Positions 52,515-61,451 of a stretch of 64,000 nt of DNA are shown piece by piece. The translations under genes were made by a program, and so were the position numbers. The first letter of the stretch is position 1. Every line of letters starts with the position of its first letter. This DNA is from Odoribacter sp. AF15-53 (GTDB lineage Bacteria; Bacteroidota; Bacteroidia; Bacteroidales; Marinifilaceae): NCBI RefSeq assembly GCF_003479425.1, contig NZ_QUHC01000002.1:186001-250000 (forward strand), read 5' to 3'. The notes beneath the pieces were generated by a model. The model did no database searches. It was given only the letters and a program-made list of their open reading frames with translations, and was not told where the DNA came from.

Positions 52515-53246
52515 TTATTTTTTCCTGCGTAACTCGAAGTTTTTTCCGAGATACACTCTTCTAACCTCCGGATCATTAGCCAATTCCTCTGCCGATCCCG
52601 CCTGCAAAATACGACCGTCATACAACAAATATGCCCGGTCGGTGATACAAAGCGTCTCCTGCACGTTATGGTCCGTGATCAGAATTCCGATATTTTTCTC
52701 TTTCAACTTGATCACGATACTCTGGATATCCTCCACGGCTATCGGGTCAACTCCCGCAAAAGGCTCGTCCAACAGGATAAACTTCGGGGCGATCGACAAC
52801 GCTCTGGCAATCTCCGTACGTCTCCGCTCACCTCCCGACAACTGGATACCCTTGCTCTTCCGGATATGCTGCAACCCGAATTCATCCAACATCTCCTCCA
52901 AGCGGTGACGTTGGTAATCCTTTGGTAAATTACTCATCTCCAAAACTGCCTTGATATTATCCTCCACGCTCAACTGACGAAAAACCGAAGCCTCCTGCGC
53001 CAGATACCCGACACCAAGCTGTGCCCGACGATACACGGGCTCCTTCGTGATCTCCGTGTCATCCAAGAATATCCGCCCGCCATTCGGCTTAATCAATCCC
53101 ACGATCATATAAAACGAAGTAGTCTTTCCGGCCCCGTTAGGTCCCAATAAACCAACGATCTCCCCTTGTTCCACGTTCACGGAAACCCCCTTTACCACCG
53201 TACGGCTCTTGTACTTTTTAACTAAGTCCTCAGCTCTTAATATCAT
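52515..53246 (-). CDS. lptB: LPS-export ABC transporter ATPase LptB
   Basis: Cytoplasmic ATPase that powers LPS extraction by LptFG. Walker [19 protein letters not shown] (about 35-52), Q-loop [18 protein letters not shown], signature [15 protein letters not shown] and Walker [20 protein letters not shown], with H-switch [12 protein letters not shown], are all of the LptB type. Length 243 is standard. It is the last gene of the kdsD-DUF5686-lptB run, with 69 bases to the preceding gene. LptD is encoded at 3.5 kb. Confidence 0.96.
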   Translation of the reverse strand: MILRAEDLVKKYKSRTVVKGVSVNVEQGEIVGLLGPNGAGKTTSFYMIVGLIKPNGGRIFLDDTEITKEPVYRRAQLGVGYLAQEASVFRQLSVEDNIKAVLEMSNLPKDYQRHRLEEMLDEFGLQHIRKSKGIQLSGGERRRTEIARALSIAPKFILLDEPFAGVDPIAVEDIQSIVIKLKEKNIGILITDHNVQETLCITDRAYLLYDGRILQAGSAEELANDPEVRRVYLGKNFELRRKK

Positions 53247-53284
53247 ATCTTACAGTTTTATCGCGCTAAGATAGTCTTTTACTA

Positions 53285-53312
53285 TTGAAAATTGAAAATT
53301 GAAAATTGAAAA
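53285..53312. repeat. Four tandem copies of TTGAAAA
   Basis: Exact 7-bp copies at 53285, 53292, 53299 and 53306, between the lptB start and the DUF5686-gene stop (53316). Slipped-strand variation would change the lptB leader length. Confidence 0.95.
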
Positions 53313-53315
53313 TTA

Positions 53316-55808
53316 TCAGAAATTTAGGTGAATCGAGAAATTGATCGCAAAATTATCCACTTTCTGCCCTAAACGATCGCCCCTGTGCGTCAATCGCCAG
53401 ATCGCATCTATACGGAGAATTCGGAAAATATTCTCCACACCCACACCCGCTTCGATGTAAGGCTTAGACACGGAAGACATACCCTCCGGGAATAAAAGGA
53501 TCGCTTTGGTATCTGCCAGACTCCCGTTATTCTTGTCCGATAACGTTCCCCACAAAGCCTTCACGGTAGCCACCTCTCGCCATTTCAACCGTTTCATCAA
53601 CGGGATCTTACTCAGGAAGAATCCCCGGAAATGATGTTCCCAGAATACCGCTGCCCACAAATCCGAGGCAAACTCGTAGAAATTCATACAGGAAAAAGCA
53701 TACGGATCATAAAAATAGGTAGCGTTTCCCTCATGCAACTTCAACAAAGGATAAGGAACCTTGTTAAAAATCTTTCCTCCCGATACCATGAAATCACTAT
53801 ACCCAATCGGGGCAATATTCACGTCATGCTTTATCGACAATTCAGCCCGATAATACTCGTAATTTCCGTTCAGAACACCCTTCAACCCGGCTACCAAATC
53901 AATTCCCACAATCGGGAAATCCGATCCCATCGAAGCCTTGTCAAATGATTGACGTACTACAATCTCGTTTCTTGACAAACGAGTTCCCAAACGGAACTGT
54001 GTCGTGCGAATCTGGCTAACTTCTTCTCCATTTGGACGCACAAAACCTACATATTTCGTGGGAAACATCTGCCTGTATTCCATCGCAAAAATATTCGAGA
54101 ACCCCTGCCACCACTCTTTCTCGTAGCGGAAATCAAACGAATTGATCATTGTCAGTTTATCGTTATTCCCTCTTGAAAATATAGAACTCAGGATATTCCC
54201 TGTTGAGAAAGCATTTTCGCTCGCTCCTAACTGGAACACGTCATGCCGCCCGCTAATCGTCAACTTCGAGGTTGGTTGGTTATTAAACATATACTCGACC
54301 GTCCCCCCACCTTTAAATTTTTCATCCTTCGTACTATAGGCCCCGTATCCTGAAAGCCGTATCCGTTTACTGAAATCGCTCGTAGTCTTCACACCAAGCT
54401 GGAAACGAGCACCTTCCAACTTATTAAAACTAATCAATTTGTAATAAGGACCAAATCCCACGTACTTTGTATTATAATATCCCAGGAAAATGGTCTGAAT
54501 CATATCATATATATTCTTATATAGCGGCACGTTCTTAATCGAATCCACCATATTATATATATTCTGCTCTTTCACGCTCAACTCGTAAGGACGCACGGAC
54601 TGCCAGTAATTCTCGTCATTCTGGAGAACATTTTTATTAATAATCACGTCATTATCCAGCTTTTGAATATCCGCCGGAATCTCCTCGTTCACCTTCACGT
54701 TCGAATAATCAATCTGCCGATGCCCCATAAACGAGATCAATTTGGAAGAATCTTTCATCTGTACCGTGAAATCCGCCAGAATCTTGTCCTGTTTCAAGAA
54801 CCAAGTCGAATCATTAATTAACTCGTTGGTATTCTCGATTGCCAAATCCTTGATCCAGTTCACGTTCAAACCTTTCGTCATGCGAAGTTGGGCGGATTCC
54901 AGCGCCCATGTTGTGGAATCAATATTCACCTCCCCGTCAAACACAGGTGTAGACTTACCTTTAGGATGAAAACGTATCTTATAAATTTTCCGTCCCTCCT
55001 TCTGCACGCTATCCACTAGGAAATATTTATAATATAGTAAACCATGTTCACTCAGAGGACTGGCAAAATTTACCTCGAAAATATTGATATAATTATCATA
55101 TAGATTCACATTCACGTGTAAATGCCCCGTGAACTGCGCTAGACTATAATCCTCCTCGATACCAGAAATACGACTGGCTTTCACGATCTCCCTGGATAAC
55201 TTCGGTGAACGACGATAGTAATAATCAGCCGATGCCTCGGAAATCATTACCGGCAAATAAGCCTTTCCCGTGATGGCCGACGTATCCATATACTGGAACA
55301 CAAATCCGAAATTCTTCTGCAACTTCTTGTTCTTGAACTCCGGCTTCATATTCGCCACATCCAACTCCATTTTAGTATAAGTCGTGTAACTGTATGATTC
55401 CTTCTCGGCCGGATTATTTTTCTTCTTGTTCTTCGAAATGTTCCGCAAGATAGCATGAGCCGGATTCTCCCCCGGCTTCACCTTCACCTCGTCCAAGTTC
55501 GTCACGATCGGAACCAGCTTGAAGTCAATTGTGTTAAAAGCACCCTTCTTGATCGCCACTGTCTGACGCTCGTAAGACACGAATGAAGCCATGATCTCAC
55601 TGACCTCCTCCCGCGTCTCTATATTATAATTTCCATCGAAATCAGTTGTCACCCCGATCGTGGTACCCACGAATATGATACTCACCAACGGCATCGGCTC
55701 GCCTGTTTCGGCATCCACAACTTTTCCTCTTACCTTTGTCGTCTGAGCCTCAGACACAGACACCCACGCCAATAAAAACAATACAAAGCATAACTTTACA
55801 TGAATCAT
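53316..55808 (-). CDS. DUF5686 outer-membrane barrel with N-terminal carboxypeptidase-regulatory-like domain
   Basis: An 830-residue exported protein: signal (KLCFVLFLLAWVSVSEAQ), a CarboxypepD_reg-like domain (RGKVVDAETGEPMPLVSIIFVGTTIGVTTDFDGNYNIE, residues 27-64), then the long DUF5686 region that contains VKPGENPAHAILRNISKNKKKNNP near residue 110 and ends in beta strands (DAIWRLTHRGDR, FAINFSIHLNF with the terminal Phe). It looks like a surface or outer-membrane barrel of unknown function. Its position between kdsD and lptB suggests an LPS or envelope role, but no study of this family is known to me. Confidence 0.85.
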   Translation of the reverse strand: MIHVKLCFVLFLLAWVSVSEAQTTKVRGKVVDAETGEPMPLVSIIFVGTTIGVTTDFDGNYNIETREEVSEIMASFVSYERQTVAIKKGAFNTIDFKLVPIVTNLDEVKVKPGENPAHAILRNISKNKKKNNPAEKESYSYTTYTKMELDVANMKPEFKNKKLQKNFGFVFQYMDTSAITGKAYLPVMISEASADYYYRRSPKLSREIVKASRISGIEEDYSLAQFTGHLHVNVNLYDNYINIFEVNFASPLSEHGLLYYKYFLVDSVQKEGRKIYKIRFHPKGKSTPVFDGEVNIDSTTWALESAQLRMTKGLNVNWIKDLAIENTNELINDSTWFLKQDKILADFTVQMKDSSKLISFMGHRQIDYSNVKVNEEIPADIQKLDNDVIINKNVLQNDENYWQSVRPYELSVKEQNIYNMVDSIKNVPLYKNIYDMIQTIFLGYYNTKYVGFGPYYKLISFNKLEGARFQLGVKTTSDFSKRIRLSGYGAYSTKDEKFKGGGTVEYMFNNQPTSKLTISGRHDVFQLGASENAFSTGNILSSIFSRGNNDKLTMINSFDFRYEKEWWQGFSNIFAMEYRQMFPTKYVGFVRPNGEEVSQIRTTQFRLGTRLSRNEIVVRQSFDKASMGSDFPIVGIDLVAGLKGVLNGNYEYYRAELSIKHDVNIAPIGYSDFMVSGGKIFNKVPYPLLKLHEGNATYFYDPYAFSCMNFYEFASDLWAAVFWEHHFRGFFLSKIPLMKRLKWREVATVKALWGTLSDKNNGSLADTKAILLFPEGMSSVSKPYIEAGVGVENIFRILRIDAIWRLTHRGDRLGQKVDNFAINFSIHLNF

Positions 55809-55819
55809 AACGATTACAT

Positions 55820-55892
55820 AATTTTAAATTCTAAATTCTAAATTTTAAATTCAAGTGACCATACATACAATCTAAAATTTAAAATCTAAAAT
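55820..55892. repeat. AT-rich inverted array upstream of the DUF5686 gene
   Basis: Left arm 55820-55852 (AATTTTAAATTCTAAATTCT and on), starting 12 bases before the start codon; right arm about 55870-55892 (AATCTAAAATTTAAAATCTA), ending 7 bases before the kdsD stop. Same family and geometry as the array at 46361-46447. Confidence 0.75.
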
Positions 55893-55898
55893 CATCAA

Positions 55899-56864
55899 TT
55901 AAACCACTCCTTCCCGCAATATGTCATGTATATGCACCATTCCTTTATAATGATTATCCCGGTCCACGACCACCAACTGGGTGATACTATTCTTTTCCAT
56001 CATCCGGTAAGCGTTGTATGCCAGTTCATCCTCCGATATCGTTTTCGGCGATTTTGACATGACATCTGCTGCCATCAACCCGTCTACATCATCATATTTC
56101 TCCATCATCCGTCGCAAATCTCCGTCCGTGATAATACCCTCCAAACGTTCTTCTTTGTCCACGATGGCCACCGCTCCCAAACGTCCTTTTGACATCGCCA
56201 GGATAACGGGACGAATCCCGGCTTCCCGAGTGATGCAAGGTCGGTTTGTATTGTCATAAACATCCGATACTCTCGTGTACAAACGCTTTCCAAGACTTCC
56301 GCCCGGATGATATCTCGCAAAATCCCGACTAGAGAAACTGCGACATTCAATCAAACACATTGCCAATGCATCTCCCAGCACTAACTGTGCCGTAGTTGAA
56401 TTTGTGGGAGCTAAATTTAACGGGCATGCTTCTTTTTCCACTTTAGCCTTCAGCACATAAAGCGCATTCTTGGCCAGAAAAGAGTCGGTATTCGACACCA
56501 TGGCCACGATATTATTATTTCCATTATTTCGTATCAACGGAATCAAAACTTTTATTTCTGGGGTATTTCCACTTTTCGAAACACAGATCACCACATCCTC
56601 CTCCCGGATCATTCCCAAATCCCCATGAATAGCATCCGCAGCATGCATAAACACGGCAGGAGTACCCGTCGAATTCATTGTTGCCACGATTTTTGTCGCA
56701 ATAATTGCACTTTTCCCGATCCCGGTAATGATCACCCGACCTTTAGTTTCATAAATTAATTTAACAACAGCCTCAAAATCGTCATCAATATAATTAATCA
56801 GATTTTGAATAGCTTCTGTCTCATCCTGAATCACTTTACGTGCAACCGATTTTATGTCTACCAT
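55899..56864 (-). CDS. kdsD: D-arabinose 5-phosphate isomerase (KpsF/GutQ family)
   Basis: Makes arabinose-5-phosphate from ribulose-5-phosphate, the first step to the LPS sugar Kdo. The SIS domain (residues about 30-165) has GRVIITGIGKSAIIATKIVATMNSTGTPAVFMHAADAIHGDLGM (quoted here as a whole region) with the active-site HGD, and two CBS domains follow (IRPVILAMSKGRLGAVAIVD..., SKSPKTISEDELAYNAYRMMEKN). Length 321 is standard. A two-box promoter is at 56993-56964, divergent from recQ. Kdo biosynthesis fits with lptB downstream. Confidence 0.95.
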   Translation of the reverse strand: MVDIKSVARKVIQDETEAIQNLINYIDDDFEAVVKLIYETKGRVIITGIGKSAIIATKIVATMNSTGTPAVFMHAADAIHGDLGMIREEDVVICVSKSGNTPEIKVLIPLIRNNGNNNIVAMVSNTDSFLAKNALYVLKAKVEKEACPLNLAPTNSTTAQLVLGDALAMCLIECRSFSSRDFARYHPGGSLGKRLYTRVSDVYDNTNRPCITREAGIRPVILAMSKGRLGAVAIVDKEERLEGIITDGDLRRMMEKYDDVDGLMAADVMSKSPKTISEDELAYNAYRMMEKNSITQLVVVDRDNHYKGMVHIHDILREGVV

Positions 56865-56963
56865 GCCTCTTTAATTATAAATATTCGTCCGAAAGTCATC
56901 CTTATAGCAAAAAAAATAAAAAACTATTGTACTTATCATTTTTTGCTATAACTTTACTAGGGA

Positions 56964-56993
56964 CAAAAGTATCATTTTTTATGATAGGTCAAA
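56964..56993 (-). promoter_or_regulatory. Two-box promoter for kdsD
   Basis: Minus-strand TTTG (56993-56990), 18-base spacer, TACTTTTG (56971-56964). Divergent from the recQ promoter 36 bases away. Confidence 0.75.
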
Positions 56994-57028
56994 AACGAGT
57001 GATGACAGATTTATTATAGAATATATTG

Positions 57029-57058
57029 TTTGTAAAAACAAATTAAATTATAAATTTG
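57029..57058 (+). promoter_or_regulatory. Two-box promoter for recQ
   Basis: TTTG (57029-57032), 18-base spacer, TAAATTTG (57051-57058). It overlaps the first codons of the longest possible recQ frame, showing that translation must start further in. Confidence 0.78.
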
Positions 57059-57100
57059 CGCACCCGTGTAGAAATGGGGTGTGTGAAAATTAAAAAAACA

Positions 57101-59275
57101 ATGGGATTACAAGTAGATTTACATGCTAAATTAAAAGAGTATTTCGGCTTTGATAACTTCAAAGGGAACCAGGAGGAGATAATAAAGAACGTCCTTGCCG
57201 GGAATAACACATTTGTACTGATGCCGACAGGAGGGGGTAAATCTTTATGTTATCAATTGCCCGCACTAATGCTTGAGGGAACGGCCATAGTGATATCACC
57301 ACTAATCGCTTTAATGAAAAATCAGGTTGACGCCATGCGCTCGTTCAGTGCATCCGAAGGTGTTGCCCACTTCATGAACTCGTCTCTCAGTAAAAGTGAT
57401 ATTTTAAAAGTGAAAGAGGACGTGTTGAGTGGCAAAACAAAGCTATTATACGTGGCCCCGGAGTCTTTAACTAAAGACAGTAATATCGAATTCCTGCGGA
57501 AAGTACATATTTCATTTTTCGCGGTTGACGAAGCGCACTGTATATCCGAGTGGGGACACGATTTCCGCACGGAGTACCGAAAAATCAGACCGATCGTGGA
57601 GCAAATCGGGAAAGCCCCGATCATCGCGTTAACGGCTACGGCCACACCGAAAGTTCAACACGACATCCAGAAAAATCTGGATATGCTTGATGCACAAGTA
57701 TTCAAATCATCCTTCAATCGCTCTAACCTCTACTACGAGGTGCGCCCGAAGGTTGATCCGGGAAAAGATATTATCAAATTCATCAAGAACAACGAAGGAA
57801 AATCAGGAATTATCTATTGCCTGAGCCGTAAAAAAGTAGAAGAACTTACCGAACTCCTTTGCGTGAACGGTATCAAAGCCGCCTCTTATCATGCAGGAAT
57901 GGATGCCTCAGCTCGTAGCGCCAATCAAGACAAATTCCTGATGGAAGAAGTCAACGTGATCGTGGCAACCATCGCTTTCGGAATGGGGATCGACAAACCG
58001 GACGTACGTTTCGTGATCCACTACGACATCCCGAAAAGTCTGGAAGGCTATTATCAGGAAACAGGACGCGCAGGACGTGACGGCGGCGAAGGCTATTGCC
58101 TGACATTCTACAGCTATAAAGATATTCAGAAATTGGAAAAATTCATGCAGGGTAAGCCCATTGCCGAACAGGAAATCGGGAAACAACTCCTCATGGAAAC
58201 CGTCTCTTACGCGGAAACCTCTCTCTGCCGGAGAAAAGTACTTCTGCACTACTTCGGTGAAAACTACGAAGAGGAGAACTGCGGGGCATGCGACAATTGC
58301 CTATTCCCCAAGAAAGAATTCGAAGGGAAAGAATACTTAATCGATGCCCTGAACTCTATTCTTGAAGTAAAAGAAAAATTCAAGGTAGAACATCTTGTAA
58401 ATATTCTTCTCGGAGAAACCGATTCTATAATAAAATCGTATAAACATGACGAACTGGAATCTTTCGGGGTCGGATCGGAAAAGAATGCACAATTCTGGCA
58501 CATGGTATTCAGACGTGCACTTATTGCAAATTATATAGAAAAAGATATTGAACAATACGGGGTCATAAAACTAACAGACAAAGGCCACGAATTTTTAAAA
58601 GAACCTAAAGATTTTATGCTGATGGAAGATCATAACTTTGAAGAATCAGAAGAGAAACTTCAGGAAAAAGGGGGAGTATCAGCACTCGACAACACCCTGT
58701 TTGCCATACTGAAAGACTTACGGAAAAAGATTGCCAAGAAAAACAATCTGCCTCCGTACGTGATTTTCCAAGACCCGTCTCTGGAGGATATGTGTACCAA
58801 CTATCCAATCACGCTGGAAGAATTAGCCAACATACAGGGAGTAGGTTCAGGAAAAGCTCAAAAATACGGACAGGAATTTGTTGAAGTCATCAAACAATAT
58901 GTCGAAGACAACGAAATAGAGAGAGCACAAGACTTGGTTGTCAAGACGGTTGCCAACAAATCCAAGTTCAAAGTGTACATCATTCAAAACATTGACCGTA
59001 AGATTGATCTCGAAGATATTGCCTCTGCCGAGGGCCTGACCTTTGAGGAACTGATCAAGGAAATGGAAGCCATCGTCTTCTCCGGGACAAAACTCAACAT
59101 TGATTACTATCTCTCTCAAATCCTTGACGACGAGCAACAACAAGAGATCATGGATTACTTCATGGAAGCCAAAACCGACAACATCGCGGATGCCTATGAA
59201 GAGTTCGACGGCGATTATTCCGAGGAAGATCTCCGTCTGATGAGACTGAAACTACATTCCAAACACGGAAACTAG
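57101..59275 (+). CDS. recQ: ATP-dependent DNA helicase RecQ
   Basis: 3'-5' superfamily 2 helicase for recombination and repair. From MGLQVDLHAKLKEYFGFD (ATG 57101) the protein has 724 residues: Walker A LMPTGGGKSLCYQLPA, DEAH box VDEAHCISEWGHDFR, motif VI YYQETGRAGRDGG, the zinc cluster (LCRRK, then CGACDNC), a winged-helix region and a single HRDC domain (LFAILKDLRKKIAKKNNLPPYVIF), then an extra HTH_40-like C-terminus. Longer frames begin at TTG 57056, inside the promoter, or at ATG 57074. The stop TAG overlaps the stop of convergent mgtC by two bases (CTAG, 59272-59275). Confidence 0.95.
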   Translation: MGLQVDLHAKLKEYFGFDNFKGNQEEIIKNVLAGNNTFVLMPTGGGKSLCYQLPALMLEGTAIVISPLIALMKNQVDAMRSFSASEGVAHFMNSSLSKSDILKVKEDVLSGKTKLLYVAPESLTKDSNIEFLRKVHISFFAVDEAHCISEWGHDFRTEYRKIRPIVEQIGKAPIIALTATATPKVQHDIQKNLDMLDAQVFKSSFNRSNLYYEVRPKVDPGKDIIKFIKNNEGKSGIIYCLSRKKVEELTELLCVNGIKAASYHAGMDASARSANQDKFLMEEVNVIVATIAFGMGIDKPDVRFVIHYDIPKSLEGYYQETGRAGRDGGEGYCLTFYSYKDIQKLEKFMQGKPIAEQEIGKQLLMETVSYAETSLCRRKVLLHYFGENYEEENCGACDNCLFPKKEFEGKEYLIDALNSILEVKEKFKVEHLVNILLGETDSIIKSYKHDELESFGVGSEKNAQFWHMVFRRALIANYIEKDIEQYGVIKLTDKGHEFLKEPKDFMLMEDHNFEESEEKLQEKGGVSALDNTLFAILKDLRKKIAKKNNLPPYVIFQDPSLEDMCTNYPITLEELANIQGVGSGKAQKYGQEFVEVIKQYVEDNEIERAQDLVVKTVANKSKFKVYIIQNIDRKIDLEDIASAEGLTFEELIKEMEAIVFSGTKLNIDYYLSQILDDEQQQEIMDYFMEAKTDNIADAYEEFDGDYSEEDLRLMRLKLHSKHGN

Positions 59276-59970
59276 AATAAAAAAGCTACCCTAGGGTAGC
59301 TTTTTTTATTCCATCCTATCATCATCACGTCAGGCAGGTGTTGTATAAACTGAAATAGCAAAGCTTCATCCCCCGATTTTCGGGTCCGAATTACCAAAGT
59401 TACCCGATAAGTAGTCATATCACCCAGCTTTGCCGATTCCGTAGAATAAGAACTGATTGTATGTTTTTTCCGGTTTATTTCATCCGTAACCTGTTTAATC
59501 ACCTCCTGACTGGTTGTCGTGAAAACAAGTAACACGTTTCGCTGATTCACTCGTTGGAAAATATATCCCAATCCTTCCAACCCCAAAAGAGTCAACAACA
59601 TGGCACAAATCCCCAACCAATACTGTCCGGCCCCGACGGCCAAACCGATTGCCGATGTCGCCCATACGCCTGCCGCTGTCGTCAAACCCCTCACAAACAA
59701 CTTCTGTATAATAATCGTACCGGCTCCCAAAAAACCGATACCGCTCACCACCTGTGCCGCAATACGACTCGGGTCCAACCCGATCCCCGTATCCCCAAGA
59801 ATATCCCAAAAACCATATTTGGAAACAATCATAAAAAGAGCACTTCCCAGGGCCACGAGAAAATGCGTACGAAAACCCGCTTCCTTCGCCCGGTATTCTC
59901 GATCCAAGCCGATAATGGCACCTAAAATCCCGGCCACTAGCAATCTAAAGAAAAAATCCCATGTCATCAT
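59272..59970 (-). CDS. MgtC/SapB-family membrane protein
   Basis: A 232-residue inner-membrane protein. The hydrophobic half holds the MgtC signature: LLVAGILGAIIGLDREYRAKEAGFRTHFLVALGSALFMIVSKYG and RIAAQVVSGIGFLGAGTIIIQ (residues about 8-50 and 69-90), then a cytoplasmic ACT-like C-terminal domain (VFTTTSQEVIKQVTDEINRKKHTI). MgtC proteins are linked to magnesium homeostasis and intracellular survival in pathogens; the function of stand-alone versions is uncertain. The last codons (YPRVAFLF) lie inside the shared terminator palindrome. A TATATTTG box at 60014-60007 could drive it. Confidence 0.9.
   Translation of the reverse strand: MMTWDFFFRLLVAGILGAIIGLDREYRAKEAGFRTHFLVALGSALFMIVSKYGFWDILGDTGIGLDPSRIAAQVVSGIGFLGAGTIIIQKLFVRGLTTAAGVWATSAIGLAVGAGQYWLGICAMLLTLLGLEGLGYIFQRVNQRNVLLVFTTTSQEVIKQVTDEINRKKHTISSYSTESAKLGDMTTYRVTLVIRTRKSGDEALLFQFIQHLPDVMMIGWNKKSYPRVAFLF
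59279..59306. terminator. Bidirectional terminator of recQ and mgtC
   Basis: A perfect 28-bp palindrome: AAAAAAGCTACCC and its mirror around CTAG-type centre. It lies 3 bases after the recQ stop and entirely within the mgtC coding end, so it serves both convergent transcripts. Confidence 0.9.
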
Positions 59971-60006
59971 ATCATGCCTCCTTTACTATAAACCTGATCT
60001 TCACCA

Positions 60007-60014
60007 CAAATATA
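60007..60014 (-). promoter_or_regulatory. Probable -7 box (TATATTTG) for mgtC
   Basis: Minus-strand consensus match 37 bases before the mgtC start; no -33 TTTG at the usual distance. Confidence 0.45.
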
Positions 60015-60079
60015 AACCAATCTACGCAAAATTGCGTATGAAGGATACAATACTGTAAAAAAACTTCATAACGTAGAAC

Positions 60080-61372
60080 ATGATTTTACTCCTCACGTCC
60101 ATATTCATCCTTGGCTATGTTCTTATCGCCCTGGAACATCAAACTGGAATCAATAAAAGTGCCATCGCCCTCCTTTTGGGAATTTCGCTATGGACGCTAA
60201 TCCAACACACAGACAATGAAATCGTCGAACATCTAGGTGATATCGCCGAGATTCTTTTTTATCTGCTGGGCGCCATGACCATCGTCGAATGGATTGACAC
60301 GCACGAAGGTTTCGACTTGATTACGCGCCATATCACGACCCGGAACAAAAGAAAACTATTATGGATCATTGCCCTGATCACGTTCATCATGTCTTCCGTG
60401 CTGGACAACCTGACTACAGCCATTGTCATGATCATGTTACTCCGCCGCTTGGTCAACGATCAACAGGAACGATGGATATTCGGTAGCATCATTATCGTTG
60501 CCGCTAATGCCGGAGGCGCGTGGACCCCGATCGGGGATGTCACCACCATCATGTTGTGGATCAACAACAACATCACCTCCTTGAACGTCATCCGTCATCT
60601 GTTTCTCCCAAGCCTTGTTTCATTGTTCATCCCGTTGGTAATCTCCACGTTTTGGTTACATGGCAAAACTCAACCACAACTCAATTCGGGAACAAACCCG
60701 ACTTTGGCTATTTCCCGAAGCGAGCAAATAACCATATTAACCCTCGGAATTGCCAGCCTGTTATTTGTCCCTGCCTTCAAGGAACTCACGAACCTCCCCC
60801 CTTTCATGGGAATCATGCTGGCCCTCGGATGCGTGTGGGCATACACGGAAATACTCTATAACCGGAAGAAAAAAATCACCCCGGACAAAGTACATCGCAT
60901 TCCCTCCATTCTCTCAAAAATAGATTACGCCACGCTTCTTTTTTTTCTGGGAATCCTCATGGCCGTGGCCGCCTTACAAATTGCCGGGGTACTCGACCGG
61001 ATGTCCTCTTTTCTGAATGACAAACTACACGACGTGTATCTTATTAATATTATCATCGGCTTCCTTTCCTCGGTTATTGATAACGTTCCTCTCGTAGCCG
61101 CCGCAATGGGAATGTACCCGCTCACTCACACGGATGCCACCCTATCCCCCTATCTGGTGAACTTCACCACCGACGGAACATTCTGGGAACTCCTGGCTTA
61201 CAGTGCCGGAATTGGGGGTAGCATTCTGATCATAGGTTCTGCCGCGGGAGTTGTCGTCATGGGTATGGAACGCATCAATTTCATCTGGTACATGAAACAC
61301 ATCACGTGGATCGCCACCCTGGGTTACCTGGCCGGAATCGGTGTATATTATATTCAAAAAATGTTTATATAA
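60080..61372 (+). CDS. nhaD: NhaD-type Na+/H+ antiporter
   Basis: A 430-residue membrane protein with about 12 hydrophobic segments and the NhaD/ArsB ion-transporter fold. Conserved features are ALEHQTGINKSAIALLLG near the N-terminus, SSVLDNLTTAIVMIMLL (about 100-116), NAGGAWTPIGDVTTIMLW (about 144-161) with the ion-site residues, and SSVIDNVPLVAAAMGMYP in the second half repeating the D-N pattern of the first. It exports sodium and resets pH. Nothing is co-transcribed; it is convergent with purA across a shared terminator. I do not see a promoter box of good quality. Confidence 0.92.
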   Translation: MILLLTSIFILGYVLIALEHQTGINKSAIALLLGISLWTLIQHTDNEIVEHLGDIAEILFYLLGAMTIVEWIDTHEGFDLITRHITTRNKRKLLWIIALITFIMSSVLDNLTTAIVMIMLLRRLVNDQQERWIFGSIIIVAANAGGAWTPIGDVTTIMLWINNNITSLNVIRHLFLPSLVSLFIPLVISTFWLHGKTQPQLNSGTNPTLAISRSEQITILTLGIASLLFVPAFKELTNLPPFMGIMLALGCVWAYTEILYNRKKKITPDKVHRIPSILSKIDYATLLFFLGILMAVAALQIAGVLDRMSSFLNDKLHDVYLINIIIGFLSSVIDNVPLVAAAMGMYPLTHTDATLSPYLVNFTTDGTFWELLAYSAGIGGSILIIGSAAGVVVMGMERINFIWYMKHITWIATLGYLAGIGVYYIQKMFI

Positions 61373-61380
61373 GTTCATTA

Positions 61381-61414
61381 AAAAAGGGAACTTCCTCATA
61401 GAAGCCCCCTTTTA
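61381..61414. terminator. Terminator between convergent nhaD and purA
   Basis: AAAAGGGAACTTC pairs with GAAGCCCCCTTTT (two-base mismatch) around the CTCATA loop, with A-tract before and T-tract after, so it works for both strands. Confidence 0.75.
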
Positions 61415-61451
61415 TATCGTCAAACAAATTATCCCAATCTGTTGCTTATGC

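Noticed and set aside
57056..57100. Longer RecQ starting at the TTG at 57056
   Set aside because: The TTG lies within the TAAATTTG -7 box, so it cannot be in the mRNA; the ATG at 57101 gives a normal RecQ N-terminus.
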